Positions 32,771 through 40,443 of a stretch of DNA of 64,000 bases are shown here, one piece after another. A program made the position numbers and the translations under genes. This DNA comes from UBA7862 sp050872785 (GTDB lineage: Bacteria > Bacillota > Clostridia > Christensenellales > UBA1242), in assembly GCA_050872785.1 (NCBI GenBank), contig JBNMHO010000001.1, positions 1 through 64,000 on the forward strand. Reading direction: 5' to 3'. The notes beneath the pieces were generated by a model. It made no database searches. It was not told the DNA's origin and saw only the letters and a program-made list of their open reading frames with translations. Numbering within the stretch: position 1 is the first letter of the stretch; the number at the start of each line of letters is the position of its first letter.

Positions 32771-34411
32771 TTAGTTTTCCTTTGTTTTCGTAGCAGATTT
32801 TGTTCTTGGTTTTGCCACTTTTTTATCAATTATTTCTTCATTTTTTGCTATATTTTCACTATTTTTTGTGGCACTTTTATCAATATCTGCATCATTTTTC
32901 ACAGCATTTTTAGTAGATTTTTTCACCACTTTTGTTCCACTATCTGCTGCTTTTTCTCCCGCATTTTTTGTCACTTTTGCTGGTGGATTTTTAGCAGTTT
33001 TTGGGCTATTTTCTGTTTCATTTTTTATAGTCGCAGCCTCGTTTTCGGCATTTACTGTTTCAGCCTTTTCAGCGATTGCTGCTTTCTTTTTGGTTGTTTT
33101 CTTGGCTGGTTTTGCGGCCGACTTTTCGTCAGATTTTTCGTCAGGTTTTGCTTCTGCCACCTCAATCACTTGAGGAGTTATGCCGCTGTCTTGCTCAGCC
33201 TGTTTTCGCTGGGCTTCTAGTTCTTGAAGTTCCATAAGATACTTCATTTTGTTTTCTTTGAATTCAATATTTCCCATTACAACAACGCTGATAAGTGCAG
33301 TGACTGGAGGCGCGAGGAACATTCCCAAAATGCCGAACATTGCTCCACCGATAATAACAGAAGCGGTGACAACGAATGGGCTGATTTTGAGTTTGTTACC
33401 CATGATGATTGGGAACAAAATGTTGAACTCAATAACTGTTATGGCAAGGGTTACAATGAGCATATAAATTGTGGCGGACATGGAGTCGAAAACCAAAGTT
33501 ATGAGCATTGCTGGCACACAGCCAATGTAGATACCAAAGTATGGAATGAAGTTGAAAAGTCCGATTATGAGGGCAAGTTCCCAAGTGAAGCTTAAGCCCA
33601 AGATTGAATATCCAATTCCTAGTGGAACAAACAAAAGCACAAACTGGATAAGTTGGCAAATTGCGTAACTATACAAAATTTTGCTTGAGTTGTGAGCCAT
33701 AACACAGATTTTGTCGGCACGTTCTTTTTTGAAGTTTGCATACAAAAATCTTCTTGAAAATCTGCCTATTTTCTCTTTTTCTTGCAAAATCATAACTGCA
33801 ATTAAAATGCCGATGATAAAACTGAAAATGCCAGAGATAACATTGACTGAAAGTGCAAGCAGACTGTCAATATACAACACTGTTGTTCTGAGAGAATCAA
33901 AAAGTGAGTTGAGTGTGTTTTTGATTGATGCTTGGTCAACATCTGCGCCGAACCAATTTTGGATAAGGGTGCAAATTTCGTTGACTACCCTATTGACCAT
34001 TTGTTCCCAACCGTCACCATTTCCGGTTGTAAGTTGTCTAACAATTTCCACAATTTTTGGAATAAGGATAGAAAATACTAAAACAAAAATTCCAATAATT
34101 ATAAGAATAACAACAACGATTGAAATAAATCTCTTTATTGCGAATTTATGCGGATTGTTTTTTAGCCAATTTTTGAGGAGTTTGTTCTCTATAAAGTCAA
34201 CCAATTTGGAAAACAAAAATGCTACAACAATGCCAATAAGCAATGATGTGCAGCCTGTAAGAAGTCCTTTTAAGACGTTTGACAAATATGGACTTATAAC
34301 AGTTCCAAGTGCAATGGCACAAAGCATTGCCCAAAATAAGGTCGTAAAAAGCCTTATTGGTTTTCTTTTGTTCCCGTCTGGTTCAAATTCAAATTTATCT
34401 TTCTTTTCCAT
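32771..34411 (-). CDS. AI-2E family transporter with long Lys/Ala tail
   Basis: This membrane protein of 546 aa belongs to the AI-2E (DUF20/PerM) family. Hydrophobic segments are near residues 27-65, 88-112, 180-215 and 240-355; the family signature region has YSAICQLIQFVLLFVPLGIG-like sequence and IGLFNFIPYFGIYIGCVPAM, IGGAMFGILGMFLAPPV. Substrates are uncertain. The last 130 residues form a Lys/Ala/Thr/Glu-rich, low-complexity tail (AKKTTKKKAAIAEKAETV). The ATG at 34411 lies six bases after TATAAT, giving a leaderless mRNA; a TTG at 34429 would lie upstream of the -10 and is rejected. Confidence 0.87.
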   Translation of the reverse strand: MEKKDKFEFEPDGNKRKPIRLFTTLFWAMLCAIALGTVISPYLSNVLKGLLTGCTSLLIGIVVAFLFSKLVDFIENKLLKNWLKNNPHKFAIKRFISIVVVILIIIGIFVLVFSILIPKIVEIVRQLTTGNGDGWEQMVNRVVNEICTLIQNWFGADVDQASIKNTLNSLFDSLRTTVLYIDSLLALSVNVISGIFSFIIGILIAVMILQEKEKIGRFSRRFLYANFKKERADKICVMAHNSSKILYSYAICQLIQFVLLFVPLGIGYSILGLSFTWELALIIGLFNFIPYFGIYIGCVPAMLITLVFDSMSATIYMLIVTLAITVIEFNILFPIIMGNKLKISPFVVTASVIIGGAMFGILGMFLAPPVTALISVVVMGNIEFKENKMKYLMELQELEAQRKQAEQDSGITPQVIEVAEAKPDEKSDEKSAAKPAKKTTKKKAAIAEKAETVNAENEAATIKNETENSPKTAKNPPAKVTKNAGEKAADSGTKVVKKSTKNAVKNDADIDKSATKNSENIAKNEEIIDKKVAKPRTKSATKTKEN

Positions 34412-34417
34412 GAGTTT

Positions 34418-34446
34418 ATTATAACTCAAAACCTCTTTTCAATCAA
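34418..34446 (-). promoter_or_regulatory. AI-2E transporter / trpS promoter, leaderless geometry
   Basis: TTGATT (34441-34446), a 17-bp spacer and TATAAT (34418-34423) are followed by AAACTC and the ATG at 34411. The -10-to-ATG spacing is six bases. Confidence 0.75.
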
Positions 34447-34495
34447 CTAATTTTTAGATATTAGACTGTTTTATTGTATTTAATTATTATCCAAT

Positions 34496-34526
34496 AAAAA
34501 ACAAACCCACCAAAAGGTAGGTTTGT
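34496..34526 (-). terminator. tuf terminator
   Basis: ACAAACC / GGTTTGT with inner CC/GG pairs and an AAAA loop; followed on the minus strand by T6. It lies 22 bp after the tuf stop. Confidence 0.85.
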
Positions 34527-34548
34527 AGTTTGTTTAGTTAAAATTGAC

Positions 34549-35754
34549 TTACTCGATGATTTCAGAAACAACACCTGAACCAACTGTTCTGCCGCCTTCA
34601 CGGATAGCAAATCTCAAGCCTTGTTCAATAGCGATGTCTGTGATAAGAGTGATTGTCATTTTGACGTTGTCGCCTGGCATAACCATTTCGACTCCTGGTT
34701 CAAGTTCGATTGAACCTGTAACGTCTGTTGTTCTGAAGTAGAATTGTGGACGATATCCATTGAAGAATGGAGTATGTCTGCCGCCTTCTTCTTTCTTCAA
34801 GACGTAAACTTGTGCTGTAAACTTTTTGTGTGGGTGAATTGAACCTGGTTTGCAGATGACTTGACCTCTTTCGATGTCAGTTCTGTTGATACCACGAAGA
34901 AGAACACCAATATTGTCGCCAGCTTGTGCTTCGTCAAGAAGTTTTCTGAACATTTCTACGCCTGTGATAACGCTTTGTTTGTTTGCGCCCATACCAACGA
35001 TAGAGATTGTGTCGCCAACTTTGCACACACCACGTTCAACACGGCCTGTAGCAACTGTTCCACGTCCAGTGATTGTGAAAACGTCTTCAACTGGCATAAG
35101 GAATGGTTGGTCTGTTGCTCTCTTTGGTTCTGGAATGAATGTGTCGATTGCATTCAAAAGTTCTTCGATGCATTTGCATGCTGGATCGTCTGCATTGCCT
35201 GCTTGTGCAGCTTCCAATGCTTTAAGAGCTGAACCTTTGATGATTGGAGTTTCATCCCCTGGGAATCCGTATTCAGTAAGAAGGTCACGAATGTCCATTT
35301 CGACGAGTTCAAGAAGTTCTGGGTCGTCAACTTGGTCAACTTTGTTCATAAACACAACGATGTATGGAACACCAACTTGTCTTGCAAGAAGAATGTGTTC
35401 TCTTGTTTGTGGCATTGGGCCGTCTGTTGCAGCAACAACGAGGATTGCTCCGTCCATTTGTGCAGCACCAGTAATCATGTTTTTGACATAGTCAGCGTGT
35501 CCTGGGCAGTCCACGTGAGCATAGTGTCTGTTTGGTGTTTGATATTCAACGTGTGATGTGTTGATTGTGATACCTCTTGCTCTTTCTTCTGGAGCTTTGT
35601 CGATATCTTCATATTTCATTTTGTCTGGGCTCCAACCTTTTGCAGCACAAAACATTGTGATTGCTGCGGTAAGAGTTGTTTTACCATGGTCAACGTGGCC
35701 GATTGTTCCGATGTTGACGTGTGGTTTTGATCTGTCAAATTTTGCTTTTGCCAT
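34549..35754 (-). CDS. tuf: Elongation factor Tu
   Basis: EF-Tu delivers aminoacyl-tRNA to the ribosome. The 401-aa protein has the G1 loop GHVDHGKTT (residues 18-26), switch regions (EERARGITI), DCPGHADYVKNM (G3), NKVDQVDD (G4), SALK (G5), and the beta-barrel domains II and III. AGGAGG lies before the ATG. It has its own promoter 55 bp upstream, so it can be expressed apart from fusA. Only one tuf copy is in this window. Confidence 0.99.
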   Translation of the reverse strand: MAKAKFDRSKPHVNIGTIGHVDHGKTTLTAAITMFCAAKGWSPDKMKYEDIDKAPEERARGITINTSHVEYQTPNRHYAHVDCPGHADYVKNMITGAAQMDGAILVVAATDGPMPQTREHILLARQVGVPYIVVFMNKVDQVDDPELLELVEMDIRDLLTEYGFPGDETPIIKGSALKALEAAQAGNADDPACKCIEELLNAIDTFIPEPKRATDQPFLMPVEDVFTITGRGTVATGRVERGVCKVGDTISIVGMGANKQSVITGVEMFRKLLDEAQAGDNIGVLLRGINRTDIERGQVICKPGSIHPHKKFTAQVYVLKKEEGGRHTPFFNGYRPQFYFRTTDVTGSIELEPGVEMVMPGDNVKMTITLITDIAIEQGLRFAIREGGRTVGSGVVSEIIE

Positions 35755-35808
35755 TATAATTATCCTCCTAAAATGTTGAACAAATTATTTTTTTTAATTG
35801 TCCTTGTC

Positions 35809-35837
35809 ATTATAAATGTTTTTAATTTTGTTGTCAA
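35809..35837 (-). promoter_or_regulatory. tuf promoter
   Basis: TTGACA (35832-35837), a 17-bp spacer and a perfect TATAAT (35809-35814) on the minus strand: a full-consensus SigA promoter between fusA and tuf. Confidence 0.92.
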
Positions 35838-35884
35838 ACGTTTTTCACCGCTATAAACAAAATATTTTTCACTGGGGAGAAAGG

Positions 35885-37963
35885 TTAGTCTTTCTTTCTC
35901 TCGCCAATGATTTTTTCTGCGATGCTCTTTGGAACTTCTGCATAGTGAGAGAATTCCATATTGAAGTTGCCACGTCCTTGAGTTGATGAACGGAGTGCTG
36001 TTGCATAGCCGAACATTTCTGAAAGTGGGACTTCTGCATTGATTGTTACTGAACCGCTTTGAGATTCTGTGCCTTGAAGAACGCCTCTTCTGCTTGTTAG
36101 GTTGCCCATAACTGTGCCAAGATAGTCGTCTGGAAGTTCAACAGAAACCTTCATAATAGGTTCAAGAAGAACTGGGTCTGCTTTCTTTGCGCCTTCCTTA
36201 AATGCCATTGATCCTGCGATCTTAAATGCCATTTCTGATGAGTCAACATCATGGTAAGACCCGAAGAAAAGTGTAACTCTGAAGTCAACTGTTTCGTATC
36301 CAGCAAGGACACCGTTTTGACGTGCTTCTTGGATACCTGCGTTGATTGCTGGAATATATTCTTTTGGAATAACACCGCCAACAATTTTGTCAACAAATTC
36401 ATAACCCTTTCCTGGTTCAAGTGGTTCAAGTTTTATGACGCAATGGCCATATTGACCGTGACCACCAGTTTGTCTGATGTATTTTCCTTCTGCTTCAACA
36501 GTTTTTCTGATTGTTTCTCTGTAGCTGACTTGTGGTCTGCCGACATTAACATCAACGCCAAATTCTCTTTTAAGTCTGTCAACGATAATGTCAAGATACA
36601 ATTCACCCATACCAGCGATGATTGTTTGTCCAGATTCTTTGTCTGTCCATGTTCTGAAAGTTGGGTCTTCTTCTGCAAGTTTGATAAGTGCATTGACCAT
36701 TTTTTCTTGCATTTGTTTTGTAGTTGGTTCAACAGCAATGTTGATAACTGGTTCTGGGAAGTCCATGCTTTCAAGAATGATTGGGTGGTCTGGGTCGCAA
36801 AGTGTGTTGCCAGTTGTTGTGTCTTTAAGACCAACGATAGCAACAATGTCACCAGCATAAGCTTCTTCCACGTCTTCTCTGTGGTTGGCGTGCATACGAA
36901 GAAGTCTGCCGATACGTTCTTTGGTGTCCTTTGTTGCGTTCAAAACATATGAACCTGCCTTAAGAACGCCAGAGTAAATTCTGAAGTATGTGATTTTTCC
37001 AACGAATGGGTCAGTTGCAACTTTAAATGCAAGACCTGCCATTGGTTCTGTGTCACTTGCGATTCTGTCTTCTTCTGTTTCGCCGTCAAGTTTTGTGCCA
37101 CGGATAGCATCAATGTCAAGAGGACTTGGAAGATAGTCAACAACAGCGTCAAGAAGTTTTTGAACGCCTTTGTTCTTAAATGAACTTCCGCAAGTAACTG
37201 GGGTCATGTGAAGGGCGATAGTTGCCTTTCTTATTCCATTTTTAAGTTCTTCAACAGTAAATTCTTCACCATTGAAGTATTTTTCCATAAGTGCGTCATC
37301 AGTTTCTGCAACTGCTTCAACCAAGATTTGACGATACTTTTTGGCTTGTTCCATGAATTCCTCTGGAATAGGTCCAACAACCATATCTTTGCCAAGGTCG
37401 TCATTGTAGATAACTGAGTCCATTTCTACAAGGTCGATAATTCCTCTGAAACTGGAGTCTTGACCGATAGGAATTTGAATAGCGACAGCGTTTGTTTTAA
37501 GTCTGTCTTTCATCATATCAATAACTCTGAAGAAGTTTGCATCATCTCTATCCATTTTGTTGACGTATGCAATTCTTGGAACTTTGTATTTGTTTGCTTG
37601 ACGCCAGACGGTTTCTGATTGAGGTTGAACGCCGCCTCTGGCACAAAAAACAGCAACAGCACCATCAAGGACTTTCAAACTTCTTTCCACTTCTGCGGTG
37701 AAGTCAACGTGTCCTGGGGTGTCAATAATGTTGATACAATGACCTTTCCATTGAGCGGTTGTGCAAGCGGAAGTGATTGTGATACCTCTTTCTTGCTCTT
37801 GAACCATCCAGTCCATTGTTGCAGCACCTTCGTGAACTTCACCAATTTTGTGAGTTCTTCCAGTGTAGAACAAAATTCTTTCTGTGGTGGTTGTTTTGCC
37901 GGCGTCAATGTGAGCCATAATACCGATATTTCTATATTTTTCTAGTGCAAATTTCCTTGCCAT
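35885..37963 (-). CDS. fusA: Elongation factor G
   Basis: EF-G drives ribosomal translocation and, with RRF, recycling. The 692-aa protein has G1 AHIDAGKTTTTER (17-29), the switch region GAATMDWMVQEQERGITI, DTPGHVDFTAEVERSL (G3), NKMDRDDAN (G4), and domains II-V with GMGELYLDIIVDRLKREF and RQTGGHGQYGHCVIKLEP. It follows rpsG by 15 bp with GGAG before the ATG, as in the normal str operon. The length is normal; no resistance-type change was sought in detail. Confidence 0.99.
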   Translation of the reverse strand: MARKFALEKYRNIGIMAHIDAGKTTTTERILFYTGRTHKIGEVHEGAATMDWMVQEQERGITITSACTTAQWKGHCINIIDTPGHVDFTAEVERSLKVLDGAVAVFCARGGVQPQSETVWRQANKYKVPRIAYVNKMDRDDANFFRVIDMMKDRLKTNAVAIQIPIGQDSSFRGIIDLVEMDSVIYNDDLGKDMVVGPIPEEFMEQAKKYRQILVEAVAETDDALMEKYFNGEEFTVEELKNGIRKATIALHMTPVTCGSSFKNKGVQKLLDAVVDYLPSPLDIDAIRGTKLDGETEEDRIASDTEPMAGLAFKVATDPFVGKITYFRIYSGVLKAGSYVLNATKDTKERIGRLLRMHANHREDVEEAYAGDIVAIVGLKDTTTGNTLCDPDHPIILESMDFPEPVINIAVEPTTKQMQEKMVNALIKLAEEDPTFRTWTDKESGQTIIAGMGELYLDIIVDRLKREFGVDVNVGRPQVSYRETIRKTVEAEGKYIRQTGGHGQYGHCVIKLEPLEPGKGYEFVDKIVGGVIPKEYIPAINAGIQEARQNGVLAGYETVDFRVTLFFGSYHDVDSSEMAFKIAGSMAFKEGAKKADPVLLEPIMKVSVELPDDYLGTVMGNLTSRRGVLQGTESQSGSVTINAEVPLSEMFGYATALRSSTQGRGNFNMEFSHYAEVPKSIAEKIIGERKKD

Positions 37964-37978
37964 AATAACTCCTTTAAA

Positions 37979-38452
37979 TTACCACTTGAAATGAGCAAAT
38001 GCTTTGTTTGCTTCTGCCATTCTGTGCATTTCGTCTTTTTTCTTTATTGCCCCACCAGCATTGTTGTAGGCATCAAGAATTTCGCTGGCAAGTTTCTTTT
38101 CCATTTCTTTTTCACCACCACGTTTTCTTGCAAAACTTACAAGCCAACGGATAGCCAAAGTTTGACGTCTGTCTGGTCTGATTTCCATAGGAACTTGGTA
38201 TGTTGCACCACCGACACGTCTTGACTTTGTTTCAAGAACAGGTTTAACATTTTCGAGTGCTTGGGTGAATATTGTCATTGGGTCTGCTCCCATTTTTTCT
38301 TTGATAATATCAAAAGCACCATATACAATACCAAAAGCAATACCTTTTTTGCCGTCAAGCATAACTTGGTTGACAAGTTTTGTTACAACAGTTGAGTTGT
38401 ACATTGGGTCTGGCAAAACTTCTCTTTTGGTCGCACGATTTCTTCTAGACAT
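37979..38452 (-). CDS. rpsG: 30S ribosomal protein S7
   Basis: S7 is a primary binder of the 16S 3' domain. The 157-aa protein starts MSRRNRATKREVLPDPMYNS and has the conserved VTKLVNQVMLDGKKGIAFGI, ENVKPVLETKSRRVGGATYQ and RKRGGEKEMEKKLASEILDA segments. GGAGG precedes the ATG. It lies between rpsL and fusA. In E. coli S7 represses this operon from the S12-S7 gap; the gap here is 52 bp and I see no clear copy of that structure. Confidence 0.98.
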   Translation of the reverse strand: MSRRNRATKREVLPDPMYNSTVVTKLVNQVMLDGKKGIAFGIVYGAFDIIKEKMGADPMTIFTQALENVKPVLETKSRRVGGATYQVPMEIRPDRRQTLAIRWLVSFARKRGGEKEMEKKLASEILDAYNNAGGAIKKKDEMHRMAEANKAFAHFKW

Positions 38453-38504
38453 AATTTCCTCCTTATATTGTTTGTTTCAAGCCACAAAGGCTTTCTTGCA
38501 AAAA

Positions 38505-38876
38505 TTATTTTGCCTTCTTTGCGCCGTATTTTGAACGTGCTTGTTTACGTTTTGCAACGCCAGCAGCGTCAAGCGTTCCACGGATGATGTGATATCTCAC
38601 ACCTGGCAAGTCTTTAACTTTTCCGCCACGGATAAGAACAACACTGTGTTCTTGAAGGTTGTGTCCTTCACCTGGAATGTAGGTTGTGCCTTCTTGTCCA
38701 TTTGAAAGTTTAACCCTAGCGATTTTTCTTAAAGCAGAGTTAGGCTTTTTTGGTGAAGTTGTTGTGACTGAAAGACAAACACCTCTTTTTTGTGGGTTTT
38801 GGTCAAGGATAGGTGCTTGAGATTTTTTGGTCACTTTGGTTCTTCCGTGTCTGACTAGTTGATTGATTGTAGGCAT
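38505..38876 (-). CDS. rpsL: 30S ribosomal protein S12
   Basis: S12 shapes the decoding centre. The 123-aa protein has the invariant loop TTTSPKKPNSALRK with the Lys residues at which streptomycin resistance arises, so it looks streptomycin-sensitive at this site. GEGHNLQEHSVVLIRGGKVK and DLPGVRYHIIRGTLDAAGV follow. AAGGAGG precedes the ATG. It is the first gene of the rpsL-rpsG-fusA operon, with a promoter 290 bp upstream and a long leader. Confidence 0.99.
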   Translation of the reverse strand: MPTINQLVRHGRTKVTKKSQAPILDQNPQKRGVCLSVTTTSPKKPNSALRKIARVKLSNGQEGTTYIPGEGHNLQEHSVVLIRGGKVKDLPGVRYHIIRGTLDAAGVAKRKQARSKYGAKKAK

Positions 38877-38879
38877 AAT

Positions 38880-39160
38880 TTCCTCCTTAAAAATTTGTTC
38901 TTCCCTTTTGCATCAGCAACTTGCAAGGGGAAATCCCAAATTGAGGGCAAGGTTTGTGGCAAGATGTGGAATGTCAAATTGCGACAAGCGAATTGCTATC
39001 AGTTTGGTTTGCAAGGCAAGCCTTGCTTATCCAATTTATTTTGCGTTCCAAACAAACAAATTGATTGTAAAGTTGGTTGAAATTTGTCCACAAAAATCGT
39101 GGAAATTGTGGATATCTTTTATTCAAAAATAATTTTGACGATATCCCTACAAATTACAAC
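38880..39160 (-). promoter_or_regulatory. Long structured leader of the str operon
   Basis: This 5' leader of about 280 nt has no gene. In transcript order it contains GGATATC / GATATCC (39107-39146), TCCAC / GTGGA (39086-39114) and a perfect GCAAGGC / GCCTTGC hairpin (39011-39026) enclosed by TTGG / CCAA. The ribosome site AAGGAGG ends it. It could be an autoregulatory leader; no known ribosomal-protein leader motif is recognised. Confidence 0.5.
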
Positions 39161-39166
39161 GAGATA

Positions 39167-39195
39167 ATAATATCAAACACACGGCAATTTGTCAA
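39167..39195 (-). promoter_or_regulatory. str operon promoter (rpsL-rpsG-fusA)
   Basis: TTGACA (39190-39195), a 17-bp spacer and TATTAT (39167-39172) on the minus strand, a near-consensus SigA promoter. Confidence 0.85.
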
Positions 39196-39240
39196 TACAA
39201 AACAGCAATTTTTCCTAAAAAATTTTATATAAAAACAAAA

Positions 39241-39269
39241 GAAACACCATTCTTAAAGAATAATGTTCC
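39241..39269 (-). terminator. Terminator of HicB-like gene
   Basis: GAACATTATTCTT and AAGAATGGTGTTTC (minus strand) form an imperfect stem followed by a T-rich run (TTTTGTTTTTAT). It lies 38 bp past the stop and upstream of the str promoter. Confidence 0.65.
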
Positions 39270-39306
39270 CTTTTTATTTTCATATAATCAAATTTTCATA
39301 CATTTC

Positions 39307-39609
39307 TTATTCAATGCCCAAAAGTTCTTCTTCTTGCTTTTTGGAAAGAGCTTTTACTTCTGCGTCAACGAGCAACACGACTTCGTTTTTGTGATTTTGT
39401 CTTGCTTCAAGATATGTCCTTGGCTTTTCCCTAACTTCGCCAAACATCTTAAGAGATAACTTGCAGAAATCTCTGAGATATCTTCTTGCAGTGAAGAAAG
39501 CGTCTTCTATAGTTTTCCCTTCGCAATAAATTCTGACATCTTCAAATGCCACGAGATAATCGTCATTTTCTTCATCTTTATAAAACACCGCTGGGAAAAT
39601 AAAATCCAT
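39307..39609 (-). CDS. HicB-like antitoxin domain protein, orphan
   Basis: This 100-aa protein starts MDFIFPAVFYKDEENDDYLV and continues FEDVRIYCEGKTIEDAFFTA, the RNase-H-like fold of HicB-type antitoxins (substrate-mimic strands followed by the helix EDAFFTARRYLRDF). A short C-terminal part lacks an evident helix-turn-helix or ribbon DNA-binding domain. No HicA toxin (about 60-80 aa, dsRNA-binding fold) is adjacent on either strand. It may be a solitary regulator. AGGTG precedes the ATG; a weak promoter (TTGTTA-16-TATGAT) is upstream. Confidence 0.7.
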   Translation of the reverse strand: MDFIFPAVFYKDEENDDYLVAFEDVRIYCEGKTIEDAFFTARRYLRDFCKLSLKMFGEVREKPRTYLEARQNHKNEVVLLVDAEVKALSKKQEEELLGIE

Positions 39610-39769
39610 TTTGGCACACCTACCCTATTTTATCTTTACACAAGCATTTTATCATACTTTTCCTTTGAAGTCTAACAAATTGAAGCATGTTTTTGAAGAT
39701 TAACCCCTTTTTTGCAAAACTTGCAACAAAGATTGTAATGTTTGTGCAAACTAATGTTATTTATAATAA

Positions 39770-39796
39770 AAAAGTCCTACGTGATGTAAGACTTTT
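39770..39796 (-). terminator. Terminator of 90-aa gene
   Basis: AAAAGTCCTAC / GTAAGACTTTT with a 5-nt loop; T-rich on the minus-strand downstream side. It lies 8 bp past the stop at 39804. Confidence 0.78.
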
Positions 39797-39803
39797 ATTG
39801 TGT

Positions 39804-40076
39804 TTATCTTATTTGTTCAAATTCGGCTTCAGATTGTTTTGCAAGCAAGGATTGAATTCTTGCTTCAAGAGATTTGTTCATTGAGATTGAGCCGTTTTCC
39901 ATGCTGATATTTTTCTTTTTGTTGTTATAAAGTGCTTCGAGAGTTTGAGAAGTTTGGGCATGAGTTTTGGCTGGGGTCAGGCCATAGTTTGCAAGGACAA
40001 GACCTTTGCGAGCCATTTTTTCTGCGACTTCACTTCCGCAAACAATATTTCCATTGATTATTTCAAATTTTGGCAT
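39804..40076 (-). CDS. Hypothetical protein (90 aa)
   Basis: I do not recognise a family. The N-terminus is a short beta-like part (PKFEIINGNIVCGSEVAEKM), followed by helices rich in Ala, Lys and Gln (LEALYNNKKKNISMENGSIS, ARIQSLLAKQSEAEFEQI). It is soluble, without a signal peptide. AAAAGGAG precedes the ATG. A near-consensus promoter with a palindrome over its start site lies 39-67 bp upstream, so its transcription is probably regulated. It sits between rpoC and the str region, where other Bacillota carry an L7Ae-like ribosomal protein; it is not similar to that. Confidence 0.65.
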   Translation of the reverse strand: MPKFEIINGNIVCGSEVAEKMARKGLVLANYGLTPAKTHAQTSQTLEALYNNKKKNISMENGSISMNKSLEARIQSLLAKQSEAEFEQIR

Positions 40077-40100
40077 AATTTTTTGCTCCTTTTATTCCCT

Positions 40101-40115
40101 TATCCACCGTGGATA
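40101..40115. promoter_or_regulatory. Candidate operator palindrome
   Basis: TATCCAC-C-GTGGATA is a perfect 7-bp inverted repeat that overlaps the downstream base of the -10 box and the expected start site, the place where a repressor would act. The binding protein is unknown. Confidence 0.5.
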
Positions 40116-40143
40116 TTCTAGCACAGTTTACATTCTTTGTCAA
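40115..40143 (-). promoter_or_regulatory. Promoter of 90-aa gene
   Basis: TTGACA (40138-40143), a 17-bp spacer and TAGAAT (40115-40120) on the minus strand. The rest of the gap up to rpoC (40144-40408) is AT-rich and I see no gene in it. Confidence 0.8.
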
Positions 40144-40408
40144 CACCCAAAACTATATTTATTATATTTGCCAAAATATTGATTATTACAACTAAAACGG
40201 CAATTTATTTTTGAAAAAATTATAGCACATTTTAATCAACTTTTTTAATAGTTTTTTTTGTTAAAAATAATATTATCTTTTTTATTTAAAGTCTATACTA
40301 TTTTTCAAAAAATTTATTCTTTTACGCTTATTTGTTTTACTTTGTTTTTTTAATTTTTATTACTGTTATTCATTATCAAAAACATTTTGCATGTTACACT
40401 ATTTAGCA

Positions 40409-40438
40409 AAAAATCTCCCAGATAACTAGGAGATTTTT
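40409..40438 (-). terminator. rpoC terminator
   Basis: AAAAATCTCC / GGAGATTTTT stem; T run on the minus-strand side. It lies 6 bp past the rpoC stop and ends the rpoBC operon. Confidence 0.88.
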
Positions 40439-40443
40439 ATGTT

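Noticed and set aside
36251..36952. Long plus-strand frame antisense to fusA
   Set aside because: It is an unbroken shadow frame over a highly conserved gene, with Cys/Phe/Asn-rich composition and no ribosome site; similar shadows occur over rpoB and rpoC.
39011..39026. GCAAGGC/GCCTTGC hairpin as the str-leader terminator
   Set aside because: No T run follows it on the minus strand; it is more likely part of the leader fold.
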